DNA from: Dendrophyllia cribrosa
Lineage: Eukaryota; Cnidaria; Anthozoa; Scleractinia; Dendrophylliidae
Reading direction: 5' to 3'
Length of the DNA stretch: 64,000 bases
Assembly (NCBI GenBank): GCA_024195265.1
Contig: JAJLRJ010000004.1
Location: 30,728,785-30,792,784, forward strand
Positions 21,300 to 33,179 of the stretch are shown piece after piece (position 1 is the first letter of the stretch; each line of letters opens with the position of its first letter). Position numbers and translations under genes: made by a program. The notes beneath the pieces are model-generated. The model did no database searches and was not told the DNA's origin. It was given only the letters and a program-made list of their open reading frames with translations.

Positions 21300-21545
21300 T
21301 TTTCGGAATTCCCAATCGAACGCAAAAGTAGCAAATCCATGAAATTCGGATTTCGATTTCTTTTTGAAATCCATCTTGGAAAAGGATTTCGCTAATTGGA
21401 AATCCGTTTTGGATTTCGTGTTTTATTGGGAAATCCGAAATCCAGATTTCAAAATCGAAATCCAGATTTCAAAATCGAATACAGATTTCAAAATCGAAAT
21501 CCAGCTTTCAAAATCGAAATCCGGATTTCCCATCGAACGCACCCT
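21300..21545. repeat. 20-bp minisatellite inside TIR-like flanks
   Basis: CAGATTTCAAAATCGAAATC repeats about five times at 21432-21525, within related AAATCC/GGATTT words. The flanks CCCAATCGAACGCA and CCCATCGAACGCACCCTTG suggest a surrounding element. Confidence 0.7.
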
Positions 21546-22905
21546 TGGATGATGCTCCTTTTATGTTAATCAGCGTTTTCATAGCAACGGTAAACAAACA
21601 TGACGAAAAACAGTTTTTCCTAAATATCTTTCGATTTTGTGGCTACCCGCGACAAGCGAATAAGTGCGCTATAATCTTCACAGTATAGCACACGAAATAC
21701 GGAAATTTCAAACAAATTAAGAGCGCCTGTCTGTAAAAACCAAACATATCGCGGCAAGTGATAAAATTGGATTCTTTTGATATTTTAACGTTAGATAGAT
21801 TAAGGTATAACAAAAATCACTGGATACCTTTTTCGGCCAAATATCTTTTTATTTTAAAGAAAAATACAGAAAACGAAATTCCGTTAAAATCGCCATTTAA
21901 GGCGGAAAATTATTGCACAACTTCGACAGTCTCGCTTACAAAAACAAGTAGCGCTACGGCATTTAAAACACGAAAATCGTATTTTGCAATCTTTAGATAT
22001 CTAGAAGGGTGATTTATGGAATTATTATGTTGTTCTTTGCGTGCAAAATAATTTTATTTCGAAGACATACATTTTACTTCTTTAAAAGTACCTCGCAAAC
22101 AAAACAATTTTTCACCATGTGCTAAACCTTCAAACGGATTAAGTTTTTGTTGGTTAATTTTTATAAAGATGATCTCAAGATTGCCGTAAAAATTTGTTTG
22201 GGCAAATGATTCAGAGCGACGCGAGAGCATTTCAAAGTTCGTTAAAATTACGAGTTATCTGACCTTACGAGGTCAACAATCAATTTGCGGGTCACACAAA
22301 TATTCCAACTTCTGCTTCTGTGTTAACCCATTATGAAATTAAAATAGCCACATTAAAAAAACATTGAAATTTCCTTACCTCATTTGCGGTAGAAGACAGA
22401 TTCAGAGACCATTTTTGTGTATAAATCCCTTCTTTTTTGTTCATCGTATTTTTAATTTATAACGTCCGATGCACGCCGGCCGCGGACTGCCATGCAAGGT
22501 CGCACGCAAAACTCTGTTAAACTTTCGACACATTTCAGCATTATGGCATCTTATTTAAAGGCTATAGCATTGTCGAATGTTCTTCGGTTTGAAGTTAACG
22601 GATAGATAAATCTAATCACTGCTTGAGAAGTACTGAATGAACAAACATGTCGGGCCGTTTAAGCCGTGATCGTGACGACAGTTATTTGTGTCGTCACGCA
22701 ATGCAGCTGTTCTTCGGCATTTTAGCGCGGTAGGGGTAGGGGTAGGGCTAAAGAGCTTGAAAACACCGAATCTATGTCTGAAACTCTTGCAGCGGAGAAA
22801 AAAAAATACAAAGTCTTTTCAGTTACGTTAGCACATTTAAGCGCCTTCACTCCGGAAAGATTATTCATTCGCCGTTGCACGGTATAAAGTATAAACGAAA
22901 TGTGT

Positions 22906-24863
22906 TACTAGCTACTACTAGTTACTAGCTTGTAAGATTAGACAAGACAAGGAAATACATGGTATAACTATCTTTCGGAAAGAATTTAAAATAGGCCAAT
23001 TCGCTGATGATACCACTCTCTTTTGCAAGGACACGAACACGGTGCGGTGTCACCGTGCAAAAAGCTATTGTACGATTGAATGACTTCGGTGACCTATCAG
23101 GTTTGCGACTAAATCCATCAAAAACAAAAGCAATGTGGTTGGGACCCTGGAGGTATTGCAAAGAAACACCTTTCGGATTCAAATGGCCAAAAGAGCCGAT
23201 AAGAGCCATAGGGATATTTATATCCTATGATGAAAAAAAAAAATGACCAATACAATTTTAAAGAAAAAATTCAAAAAATAGATACTATTCATGGCATCTG
23301 GCAGTCCCGAAACCTTACACTATTTGGAAGATGTCTTATAACTAAAAGCCTTGGCATTTCGCAGCTGGTTCATTCTACTTCGATTCTTGATATCCCTAAA
23401 AAATGCATTCAAGATGTTAATTCTATGATATTTAAATTTATATGGAAAAACAAGAAAGACAAAATCAATCGTAAAGTCATGTTTCAAGACTACGACAATG
23501 GAGGTCTACGTGCGCCTAGCATAGAAACTATGTCCAAATCACTCAAATTGGCATGGATCTCGAGATTTTTAATAAACGACCAAATGGGCAGTGAATCCTG
23601 GAAGGTTATACCAAACTATTATTTTGATAAATGTGGTGGCTTAAAATTCCTGTTGCACTGTAACTATGATGAAAAGTTCCTCGAGCAGGCAAAATTCCCG
23701 AACTTCTACAAGCAGATCTTACTATATTTCTCTGAACTTAAAGCATCTTATAATCCAGAATCCGATCAGGAATTGATTCTATTTAATAACAAAGAAATTC
23801 GAATTAACAGTCAAACTATCTTTTATCGGAGCTGGTTCAGTAGTAATATTATTTTTATCCACGATCTGTTGAAGGCGGATGGAAAAATTCTCCCTTACGC
23901 TGAGTTCATAAAATACAAACTCAGTTGTAATTTCCTAACATACATGCAAGTTGTATCTGCAATACCTCAGACCCTCATTATTAAGGCAAGGATAAAATGT
24001 CTAGATAAAACTATTCTTCTTTCAGAATATGAGTTTCAGCTGTCTCGGGATACTACCATAAATTTACTTAAATTAAAAAACAGGGATTACTACTGGCTTT
24101 TGATAAATAAGGACAAGCAAGTATTGAAGGCAAGCGTAAAGTGGGAGAGAAATTTACAGCCAGACATGGTGCGGATTGACTCTTTTTTTAGTCGTGTAAA
24201 ATATATTTCTAGAGAAAACAAGCTGAGAGAATTTTACTTCAAACTTTTGCACAGAATAGTTGTTACAAAAAGAGAACTGCATTTATTTGGTATTAAAAAT
24301 GATATGCTTTGCATTTACTGTCGCGAAAATGATTCCATTATTCACACTTTTTCAAATTGTCACTGGTCTAAAGAGTTTTTCTTGGAAGTTATTAAGTGGT
24401 TTAACAAAGAAAATGGCACCTCTTTCTCCTTATCCCCAACGGAAATTCTCTTCGGCACGAGCTCCACCTCCAAGACTGACCTGATTACCAATAACTTAAA
24501 CTGTACTCTCCTCTTTGCTAAATATTACCTCTATACCCAAAAACTAGCACAGAAAAACCTATCTTTAGAGGAATTTGTAGTTAAATTAAACTGTAGATTT
24601 CATCTAGAAAAATCCCCTCTGTAAAATAAAACATAAGTATTATATAATTTAAAATATATTGTTAACTACTATATAGAGTTACTAAATGATTAGTGCAGCT
24701 TCAGACTATAAACAAAAATTGAAGTCGCCAATGCCAACCCAGTCTCGGAATGTCTAGTGTAGTGTATTGTTGTAACATCTTGTCATTTATTCCTTTGTAT
24801 TGTAACCTTTTAAATCTGCTTGTTACGTAAATGTTTTGCATAAATTAAAAAAAAACAAAAAAA
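22906..24863 (+). mobile_element. 5'-truncated Tx1/L1-like LINE with 13-bp target duplication
   Basis: AAACGAAATGTGT occurs directly before (22893-22905) and after the A-rich tail (24864-24876), giving exact borders. The body starts within the reverse transcriptase and ends with a poly-A tract at about 24843-24866. Inserted in the core of the TTAA element. Confidence 0.92.
22976..24624 (+). pseudogene. LINE ORF2 C-terminal part: RT palm end, thumb and zinc-binding domain
   Basis: Reads KIGQFADDTTLFCKD (the RT catalytic Asp pair) near 22985-23030, then a frameshift, LNDFGDLSGLRLNPSKTK near 23080, another shift at about 23227, and then 465 uninterrupted codons to TAA at 24624. This long frame covers the RT thumb/connection and ends with CIYCRENDSIIHTFSNCHWS, a C-x2-C...H-x4-C zinc-binding module typical of the L1/Tx1 group. 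The two frameshifts are in the first 250 bp only, so the insertion is young. The palm's first Asp, the fingers and the endonuclease are missing through 5' truncation. No promoter is present. Confidence 0.8.
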
Positions 24864-25687
24864 AAACGAAATGTGTGAAATGCAAATGGTATCACTAGCT
24901 TTTTACCTGACTCACTGTGGTATTTAGCTATTTCTGTCCTTTTTTCGTATTGTTTTTTCTTTTTTTTTTCTTTTTATCAGAAGGATACTGTCTTCATGAA
25001 ACATTATGCGAAAAAGGGAAAATCAGTCTAATATTCGCCACATGCACGGCCCCCAAAATATATCAATTTGTACAGTGTAACTAGTGATGTAAACGTTTGT
25101 CAAACGTTACACACCGCAACTGATGTTTTCTTTGTCTCTCAATTGACCGAGAGAGAGCCTCAAAAGAGCACTTATTTGGATGTTTTCTACTTGTCAATAA
25201 TCTTACTGTGAGTTTGGGTTACCTGTGGTTCGTGGGACCATTTACCTCGCTCGTGAATTTTCCGTTGATGATATGTACCATAGATCTTGGGGGGGGGGGG
25301 GGAGGGGGGAGAGGGAGTGAGGGGGGGGGGGGGGGGGGTCTTCTCCCAGCCTTACTTCCAATTCATGTCATGCCTTAATTCAGAACCATTTGTTGCATTT
25401 CCTTCAATTTAAAATTTGACTCAATGGGACTAATGTTTGGCTAATCCATTGTCGGTGTTACAAACTAAGTAAATTTAAGTATTTTTTTTGGCAGTAGCAA
25501 AATAATTAGAAACCCGCTCAGATTTTAAAGCTGATAACGAGAGAATATCTAAAAATTGAAGAACTTACTAAGTTTAATACAGTAATCGCCAATTGTCGAG
25601 AATAACAATAAATGCTGTTTAAATAATGCAGTTGACAAAACAGTAAACACTACCTGGTTTTGCTAATTACCTAGTGCCTTTGTTTAC

Positions 25688-25999
25688 TTGAAGGCGGCGC
25701 TAAAGTGCATGTTTTTGTACATCAAAGATTCGAGTTCAGTTCCAGGTATTACACAAAAATGGAAGGCACTTGTTCGTTTAAGTCCTTTGTTGGTGGAGTT
25801 TGTGGTTATGACATTCGCGATCGAAAGCGTGGAACGGAAATTGTCCCTTTACTTTCGCGCACAAAGGACATCTCTAATCACAAGACCTCACAAGTCTGTC
25901 TTGAAATTTACCGGACCTGACTGGGATGACATCGAACTTATTTTATGTCGAGCAGCGTTGTTTACTAGAAATGTAAAGGATCAAGTAGTTGTAAACTAA
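25688..25999 (+). other. Unassigned open frames in TTAA-element core
   Basis: Two overlapping + frames (25688-25999 and 25705-25920) share this stretch; neither contains a recognisable domain. G homopolymers at 25290-25338 lie upstream. I list it because it is the longest open stretch of the element's own core; coding status doubtful. Confidence 0.2.
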
Positions 26000-26016
26000 A
26001 GTTGTCAAATTTAGTT

Positions 26017-26157
26017 CAGTGGTGGATCTAGGGAAGCGGCCCCTTTCCATCCCTTTTTTGGCGAAGAAAAAGACTCGAGGGACCGAACTTTTTTTCAGAA
26101 CCATTTTCACTCCCCCTCCCACCCCCTCTCCTTATGAGCAAGCTGGATCCGCAACTG
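26017..26157. mobile_element. hAT-like MITE, second family member
   Basis: CAGTGGTGGATCTAGGGA at left and GGATCCGCAACTG at right form inverted ends related to the element at 9929-10097. Pyrimidine-rich interior. Flanks do not give a clear 8-bp duplication. Confidence 0.55.
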
Positions 26158-27569
26158 GAAATTTATAGTGAAAAAGAGATCACATGCATGATGCTATCCA
26201 CAGGAAGCCCTGGTATACCCATCTTTTAGGGGCAGCTCCATCAAGTAGAGCACCTCGACTCGTATGGTAAGAAGGTAAATTTAGGAAACGAGAAAAAAGC
26301 ATCCAATATGGAAAGCAAGACTGGGGAGAGGAGTTAAAAATCGTTGCTCGCAAAAGGCTATTGCTACCAATTATTATATTTTAGAACATATTGACCAACA
26401 AAGAAAATTAAATGGTGCTGAAATATATTTCTAAACAGTTGTTTTTTTACTCTTGCAAAAGTGTTTCAATTTAATTGCCTTATCCGCACCCCTACCCCCT
26501 TAAATGCAAACAAAACTGCATTGCGTGACATAACTGTAAAAAGACTGAACGCAAACGTCCGACATGTTTTGGTTTGTACTTCAAAGTAACATTGCAAATC
26601 TTTTAGCGCACTACAAAACCGAGGAACGCTCCAAAAGGTACTTAGCCCTTTGAATAGATGCCGTGGTACTGAAAAGTGTCGAAAGTTTAACAAAGATTGG
26701 CTGACCCGACCGTTTAATATTACGTTGTTGTTGTCCGACGTTTATCGGACGTTGTAAACAAGACTAAAGGACATGTGATGAACGGTGAAAAAAATGCAAG
26801 AAAATGATCTCTGGTTAATCTTCTACAACAAATAAGGTAAGAAAATTTCAAAACATTTTTTCTATGTGGCTACTTTAACCTTATTTATGTTAAGACATGT
26901 GGTGGAAAGTGAAATGTTTGTGTGACCCGCAAATTGATTGTTGACCTCGTAAGGTCAAATAACTCTAATTTTAACGAACTTTGAAATGCTCTCGCGTCGC
27001 TCTGAATCATTTGCCCAAACAAATTTTTACGGCAATCTTGAGATCATCTTTATAAAAATTAACCAACAGAAACTTAATCCGTTTGAAGGTTTAGCACATG
27101 GTGAAAAGTTGTTTTGTTTACGAGGTACTTTTAAAGAAGTAAAATATATGTCTTCGAAATAAAATTATTTTGCAAGCAAATAACAACAAAATAATTCCCT
27201 AAATCACTCTACTAGATAATTAAAGATTGCAAAATATGATTTTCATGTTTTAAATGCTGTAGCGTTACTTGTTTTTACAAGCGAGACTGTCAAAATTGTG
27301 CAATAATTTTCCACCTCAAATGACGATTTTAACGGACTTTCGTTTTTTGAATATTTCTTTTAAATAAAAAGATATTTGGCCGAAAAAAGTATCCAGTGAT
27401 TTTTGTTATACCTTAATCTATCGAACTTTAAAATATGAAAGAAATCGAATTTTTATTACTTGCCAAAAAATTTCAAATTTGTCTGATTTTTACGGACAGG
27501 CGCTCTTAAACTGTTCGATTTTGAATAAATCGCTGAAACATTTTTAACACGTGTTTTTCATGTTTTAAA

Positions 27570-27687
27570 TATAAGCGGTCAAAACATTCCATAGGTCTCA
27601 CAAATTATCATTAAATTACCACTGAAAGTTCCCTCAGACTATTAAAGATAATTTGTGAGACCTATGGAATATTTTGACCGCTTATAT
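27570..27687. mobile_element. 118-bp MITE with 39-bp TIRs
   Basis: TATAAGCGGTCAAAACATTC...CACAAATTATC against its near-perfect complement; both tips read TATA. Only about 40 bp lie between the arms, so it can form a long hairpin. Confidence 0.85.
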
Positions 27688-27935
27688 CCAAACCTAACAT
27701 CTGGTATCAAAATCAGATTCATTTAGTGAAAGTAAGATTATGCATGAGCGCATTCAAAAAAGGAAGCGTGACCCAAAAAAACTTGAAGCCACCTTAAATG
27801 TTTTACCTTGATGTGCATTCATTTTTAAACGGCCAATCAAACAAATCGAATCTTTGTACGTCGCCAGAGCTACACAAGACGCAATTAAAAAAACGTGGAG
27901 CTCTGAGGACGAGAATGCACTCGGCCGTTCCTGGA

Positions 27936-28001
27936 GTCCGCGTTACCCTTGTCTAGCGCAACGGGTTCGCGTTCGGGTTAAGACAAGGGTAAGGCGGACC
28001 C
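27936..28001. repeat. Hairpin GTCCGCGTTACCCTTGTCT
   Basis: Arms 27936-27954 and 27981-28000 are complementary apart from one or two bases. Loop about 27 bases, CG-rich. Confidence 0.7.
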
Positions 28002-28087
28002 TTGCAATAAGATTAAAAGTCGGCCGACCGCATGAATTTCCCGCCGGGTAAAACCATGAATTAAAATCTCAGAACGACAGGAATATA

Positions 28088-28278
28088 CAGTGAAAGCTGT
28101 AAAAGCGGACCCCAAATTTTAGTGGACACCCTCTTAATTAAGCGGACATACTCGGCCTGAGTCCCTTCATTTCTTCCCATGTTTACTGTAAAACGAACCT
28201 GTATTATTCAGCGCACCCCTTTATTAAGAAAAGCCTTGCGAGGGTCCTGAGGGTGTCCGCTGAATACTGGCTTGACTG
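28088..28278. mobile_element. 191-bp pogo/Tc1-like MITE, TA duplication
   Basis: TA-CAGTGAAAGCTGTAAAAGCG at left; CTGAATACTGGCTTGACTG-TA at right. Inside lie GCGGACCCC, GTGGACACCC and GGTGTCCGC, the same GGACACC core that makes up the 17-bp minisatellites at 2.2 and 5.5 kb. Confidence 0.7.
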
Positions 28279-28663
28279 TACAAGTAAAAAAAAAGAAAAG
28301 TCCGTTATAAGGTTTTAACTTTGAGAACTCAAAGCTTACAACTTTTTCTCGAGTCTGTGCGTTTACTAAATCATGTAACGATTTACCAAAAACGTTTCAA
28401 GCTTTTTTAAAGAGACAAGTCGACGCCGTGTACATTTGTTTCCTGTTTGAATGCGTGATAACCGGAAATTTGGTTTGAATGAGCAAATGTTGCACCGCGG
28501 TGGAGTCCCCAGAGCTCCTTTGTCCTTGTGTTCAGACTCCGGCGGCTACGAGGGCCAGGCCTGGGGACGAGAATGAAAGAAAAACTGACAGCTGCTACCG
28601 AAGAAGATTATAATTTCCTTTCGATTTCACGAACAGGAATTGTCTTCTGGATTTTAAATGCAA

Positions 28664-28908
28664 GTAAACTTGCGACAGGGACTCGTGAAGAACGCTGAAT
28701 CGCTGAAATTGAATACTGAATGAGTCAACACTGAAGCCGAAAGTGTGGTAAGATATAAAGCCTTGTAAATGGCTGCTGCACTTTTATTATAAAGGTCGGC
28801 ACACACGAGGCGACTGGTCGCTTTCGTGCGGGAACTACTCGTTTTCAGTAAACTTGCGACAGGGACTCGTGAAGAACGCTGAATCGCTGAAATTGAATAC
28901 TGAATGAG
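28664..28908. repeat. 65-bp direct repeat pair
   Basis: AGTAAACTTGCGACAGGGAC through GAATACTGAATGAGTCA at 28664-28727 and again at 28845-28908, almost identical. The second copy lies inside the TIR element starting at 28792, the first outside it. Confidence 0.85.
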
Positions 28909-29285
28909 TCATTTTTGAAAGGTTCTTGGGTAAGATTTCCGTATAACCCCATATATTAATTATGCATGTATGTGCTATTGTTTTGCTTTTGGAGTTCTAT
29001 TGTTTTGGCTTTTGTTTCAGTTTTCAGAACAGCATGCATAACTAATGTATGGGGTTGTACGGAAATCTTTCCAAAATTTTAACCAATCAAAGGCCAATTC
29101 AAACTATTCCTGCAACTAGTCGCCTTGTGTGTACTGCTCGCGAGACTCGCGCCAACCAAATAAAATAAAAACCCAATACAAACGCCAAATAATCGCTGTA
29201 ACCAGTCTGTTCGCGTAAACAACAACAGGCGACTTGGTCGCCGTGACATCGCCGCGACTTCAATCGCCTCGTTTGTGCCGACCTT
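28792..29285. mobile_element. 494-bp TIR element with nested MITE
   Basis: AAGGTCGGCACACACGAGGC at left; GCCTCGTTTGTGCCGACCTT at right. A separate MITE at about 28930-29073 (GGTAAGATTTCCGTATAACC and its complement) is nested inside. Confidence 0.75.
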
Positions 29286-29289
29286 AAAT

Positions 29290-30370
29290 TCGTGGAGGTA
29301 ATACTGTTACTACAATGCTTTTTGGTAATAGTTTAATCTCTGCGTTAAAAACTACTTGTCATCCAAGAGAAAATAGAGCATTAACTAGGCAAAACTAAAG
29401 TAATGCTATGTATTATTAATGAGCTGAAAATGAGGCTTTAATCTCTTTAAAAAATATTAGTCTTCCTTTGGATAGCATGTGTCTACGTTGATATTTTTTG
29501 GATATGATTTTTGGATAAAAATAGACCAGTTAACTCCTTGATTGTTCCACCTTTCGGTTTTAGCAAATGTGCACTCACAGTAGACACAATAATCATTAAT
29601 TGTTAAGCTCCCTGTCAGTTAGTGATTAAATTTTGTTATCGGTCCTTATCGAAATGAAATTGAAAACTAATGTTTCAGATGGCCCAACTGCGTACGCGTG
29701 GACAGTAAACTAGAATAAATATTAGCATACAAATTTGCCTGAAATGCAAACTTCGTACACAATGGAGACTGCGACGTCATGGTGTTGATAAACATTTCTT
29801 TGTTTACAATTCAAAGTCCAATTTGTTCATTTTTCTCACCAGGAATCCATGCCACTATGGATACATCTGTGTTGAGCACAAAAACTGTGACATGTATAAA
29901 CCAAAGTTTACTTCTTAATAAAAATACATTCTTATCGGCTTTGTTTCAGGGATCTCATGAATAGTTTATCAATATTTCGAGCAAATTTATGCACCACCCG
30001 TCGTGCTTAATGAAGCATGTGAATGGATGTCAACTATCATCAGCTAGTACTAATCCGTTTGATGGACGATTCAGCTGTCTGACTTGATATTTGCTGCTAT
30101 TTTTATCCACTTTCTTTTATCTGTGCTCAAGAGACCAACTTGATAGGATTATTACATTATGATTTAGCTCCAGAATTGTGGACTGTTTAACAATTTAGTA
30201 CACATTGATTCCTTGATATTGTCGGTCCGATAGTTACGCTTTGCAAATGAACGCAGTACTTAAATGAAATTTTCCCCATTGGTCATTGTTTAGTACTTGT
30301 CTAGTTATAATTTTCTCTTCAAAATTTTCATTGATTCAACCATTTTTTCATGTCTTGTTTATTCTATTTA
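29290..30370. other. No recognisable feature
   Basis: AT-rich, no long open frame, no inverted termini, no tandem repeat that I can see on either strand. Confidence 0.5.
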
Positions 30371-30371
30371 A

Positions 30372-31358
30372 GGTCGCGGGGAATACCTGGTCATGAACAA
30401 ATTCATAAGGCAAAATTTTAGCAGGGGTGTCACTTTGAAAAACGTTATATCGTGAACGTTTGAAAGCCGATTTCGCTAAAATTTAACAGAGATATTGGCG
30501 AGTAATGGAAGTGCATAAGGATTTTTTTTTATTAAAAAGATCGCGCTTTGCGGCAATGCTGTAAGCGACTAAAGTTATGTCTTTTAAAAACGTGGTTTTG
30601 TGTCCAAGTTTGCTCCTCGAGAAGAACACAAAGCAAGTTGATTTCACCACTCACTGATCCGTCAAAACGTCTATTGTGTCATATCTGACTCCGACTTTTT
30701 GATTTCAACTTCAATTAAAAGTTATTAGCTTTTAAAGGAGTAAAATTGTCCATGTTAGAATTTGAAGCCTCATATCTTCCCTTTGAAAGCCTATTCAAAA
30801 ATTTTGAGTCAGATATGACAATCTACAATACACCTAGTTTACCTCCCTGCAGTGTCAACTCATGAAATTCTCTATCCGCGCTGAATTCTTGGACACAAAA
30901 TTGCTTGTTTTTACGCTTCCGAAGGCTTCCCAAGCAAACACGAATACAAAAAATTTATATTTATGGTAATTTTGCTAATTTTAATCCACGGGCTATTGTC
31001 AACACTTCCTGCAGAAACAACAAAGGGCCTGGTCGCACTACAGTCAAAAACAAAAATTAGCCCGTGCAAAATGACATAAAAACAAAAACATTCCACAAAA
31101 AGCGTGTCCCACCGGAGCGGTTTCTTTTGTTTTCCTCGATTTTTGCACGGGCTAATTTTTGTTTTTAACTGTAGTGCGACCAGGCCCAATGAGTTGAAAA
31201 ATAGTGTATTTTACCAGACAGCACGTGCAATTATTGATGCTAAGGCATTACAGAGCCTGTTCATGAATATTTCGCGCATTTTCGGTATTAGCCGTCGCAC
31301 TTCGTGCATACTCTTTTCATAAATGCATACTGATGAGCGGAACCTGTCCCCCGCGACC
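30372..31358. mobile_element. Possible 1 kb TIR element (GGTCGCGGGG ends)
   Basis: GGTCGCGGGG at 30372-30381 and its complement at 31349-31358; similarity beyond 10 bp is weak. Internal inverted words GTCATATCTGACTC (about 30677 and 30806) and TTTTGTGTCCAAG (30596, 30889). Could be coincidence of smaller repeats. Confidence 0.35.
31025..31187. mobile_element. 163-bp MITE with ~45-bp TIRs
   Basis: GGGCCTGGTCGCACTACAGT...AAAATTAGCCCGTGCAAAA and its near-perfect complement. Flanking AAAG/CAAT do not show a duplication. Confidence 0.85.
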
Positions 31359-31533
31359 AAGTTACACATGGAAACATTTCGTATGCAACATTCGTAAATT
31401 AATGTATTTTCGTTATTTTTAACGGCTTTGCTTTTGTTTCTTGGAATGCAGGGAAAGTCCCGGATTTATCAGGTGTGACTGTACAATTGACAAGACGCGG
31501 TGTTGTAAGTATTTCGATTTCGTGTAGCTTTTA

Positions 31534-33173
31534 CAGTGCGGCTACTGTTACCGGGGTCACCCAGACAAAGTTAACCAATCACAAAACAGAACGAGAACAA
31601 TAGATTCCAATATTTTTTACTTTAGCCAATGAAATGTCGAGTACAGAACAATGAAATTTCAACTTGTTCGTTCGCCATGAAAACAGACCAATGCAAGTTT
31701 TGGCTGTACAGCGTTGGATTTTCTATTAACTTCGATTCCATCCCTTTTGAACTTGACTTGTTTTAACAGCGCGATTTGGAAGCTAAGTATCGGCGATTCA
31801 AATGAAAGAGAAACTCCAAACTGTGTGATACAAGTTTTGGCTGTACAGCGTTGGATTTTTAATAAACTTCAATTCCATCCCTTTTGAACTTGATTTGTTA
31901 ACAGCGCGATTTGGAAGGTTAATGCCGGCGATTCGAATGAAAGAGAAACTCCAAACTGTGTGAAAATATGGAATGCGACAGCTGCACCGTATGTCTACAC
32001 AAATAAAAGTGCTGGTGGTGGATTTAAAATAATTTGTTCGCTTATCGTAACAGATTCAAGTTTTCTCTACGGCGTCAACTGCGGGGTTGGAAAATAAATA
32101 CACTTGACGCCAGCGAAAGAAGACAATCTTAACTGTACCAGTGAAAACGACGGTCATAGTTTAGGCAAATTAAAAAGTGCCCAACGGATTTGAAAACAAC
32201 GAAAACACGGCTTGTTCGCCACCGTGGTTAATTACGTTTTATGCGCTTTGAGTTCCACGCGTTGGGTTCCGGCAGTCGGATGAAGCTGAAATAAAATTAA
32301 GTAAAAGAGAAATTCAAAACTGCATAAAAAGAGTATCGGTCGTATAGAAACGGCGCATTCTTCAACATATATTTCACTGTCGGAAAATCCATCGATATTA
32401 CAGCGGTTCGCCAGTTGAGTTATTATAATTTTCCAGACAATTCAAAACAGTAAATCCAACTCCCTCGAGATGAATTCCTGACAAAAAAAAACTTAACCGC
32501 CAGACTAGAAATTTTTTTTTTTTTCACAGAGTTCGAGGTTTGGTTAATAATTATTTCTATTTATCGGCATATACAGCTATAGACTTTTAATACTTTCACG
32601 AAAATGATTTCTTCAAAAACATCACGAGCGCCTTGGGAGATTAAAGAAACCCTTCTAGTGCTGAAGCCGTAAAGAAAATCTGCAACGGTAAAAATTCTGA
32701 CGACAATTCAATAAAAAAGAATTGAAATAAAGGAGCGGCTCTTTTGCAAACGGTTAGAAAATAAATGCTTGTATATGCTACGCTGGCAGTGTGCCTTGTA
32801 TAAACATTTGCAAACAGCCGGCGGTTGAGGTTTTATTTTTTCCGAGAATTCAAATCCGCCACGCAATTTGCTCAAACATACGGCTGTCGCGTTCACTGCT
32901 TTCATGCAGTTTGAAAACAGTTCTCGCTCACTTGCACGACACATGACATTCATTCATGTAGCATGTGAAACTACTCAAATTTTTTAATCGAAAAGTCAAC
33001 GCTAGCTAAAGCTTTATTCAACATAAGCTTCATGAGTGAACAAGTTGAAACTTCATTGTTCTGTACTCGACATTTTATTGGCTGAAGTTAAAAATGTTGG
33101 AATCTATTGTCCCCGTTCTGCTTTGTGATAGGTTAACTTTGTCTGGGTGACCCCGGTAACAGTAGCCGCACTG
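31534..33173. mobile_element. 1.64 kb TA-flanked element, ~140-bp TIRs
   Basis: CAGTGCGGCTACTGTTACCG at left, its complement at right, TA outside both (31532-31533, 33174-33175). Arms about 140 bp (31534-31675, 33040-33173) include GGGTCACCCAGACAAAGTTA. Interior non-coding, with a 137-bp tandem duplication. Non-autonomous member of a TA-targeting superfamily. Confidence 0.8.
31694..31965. repeat. 137-bp tandem duplication
   Basis: CAAGTTTTGGCTGTACAGCG starts at 31694 and 31831; copies end AAACTCCAAACTGTGTG. A diverged third copy seems to lie near 32245-32330 (AGAAATTCAAAACTGC). Confidence 0.8.
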
Positions 33174-33179
33174 TAACTT

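Larger units (their letters stand above)
21717..27509. mobile_element. 5.8 kb TTAA-flanked element with ~1.07 kb inverted arms
   Basis: TTAA at 21717-21720 and 27506-27509 abut GAGCGCCTGTCTGTAAAAA and its complement. Arms 21717-~22800 and ~26440-27509 match inverted throughout, strongest in the outer 590 bp (GGTCAACAATCAATTTGCGG, CTCGCGTCGCTCTGA) and diverged inward. TTAA target sites are used by piggyBac and Kolobok elements. No transposase is recognised in the 1.7 kb core once the LINE at 22906-24863 is removed, so the element looks non-autonomous or stripped. Confidence 0.7.
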
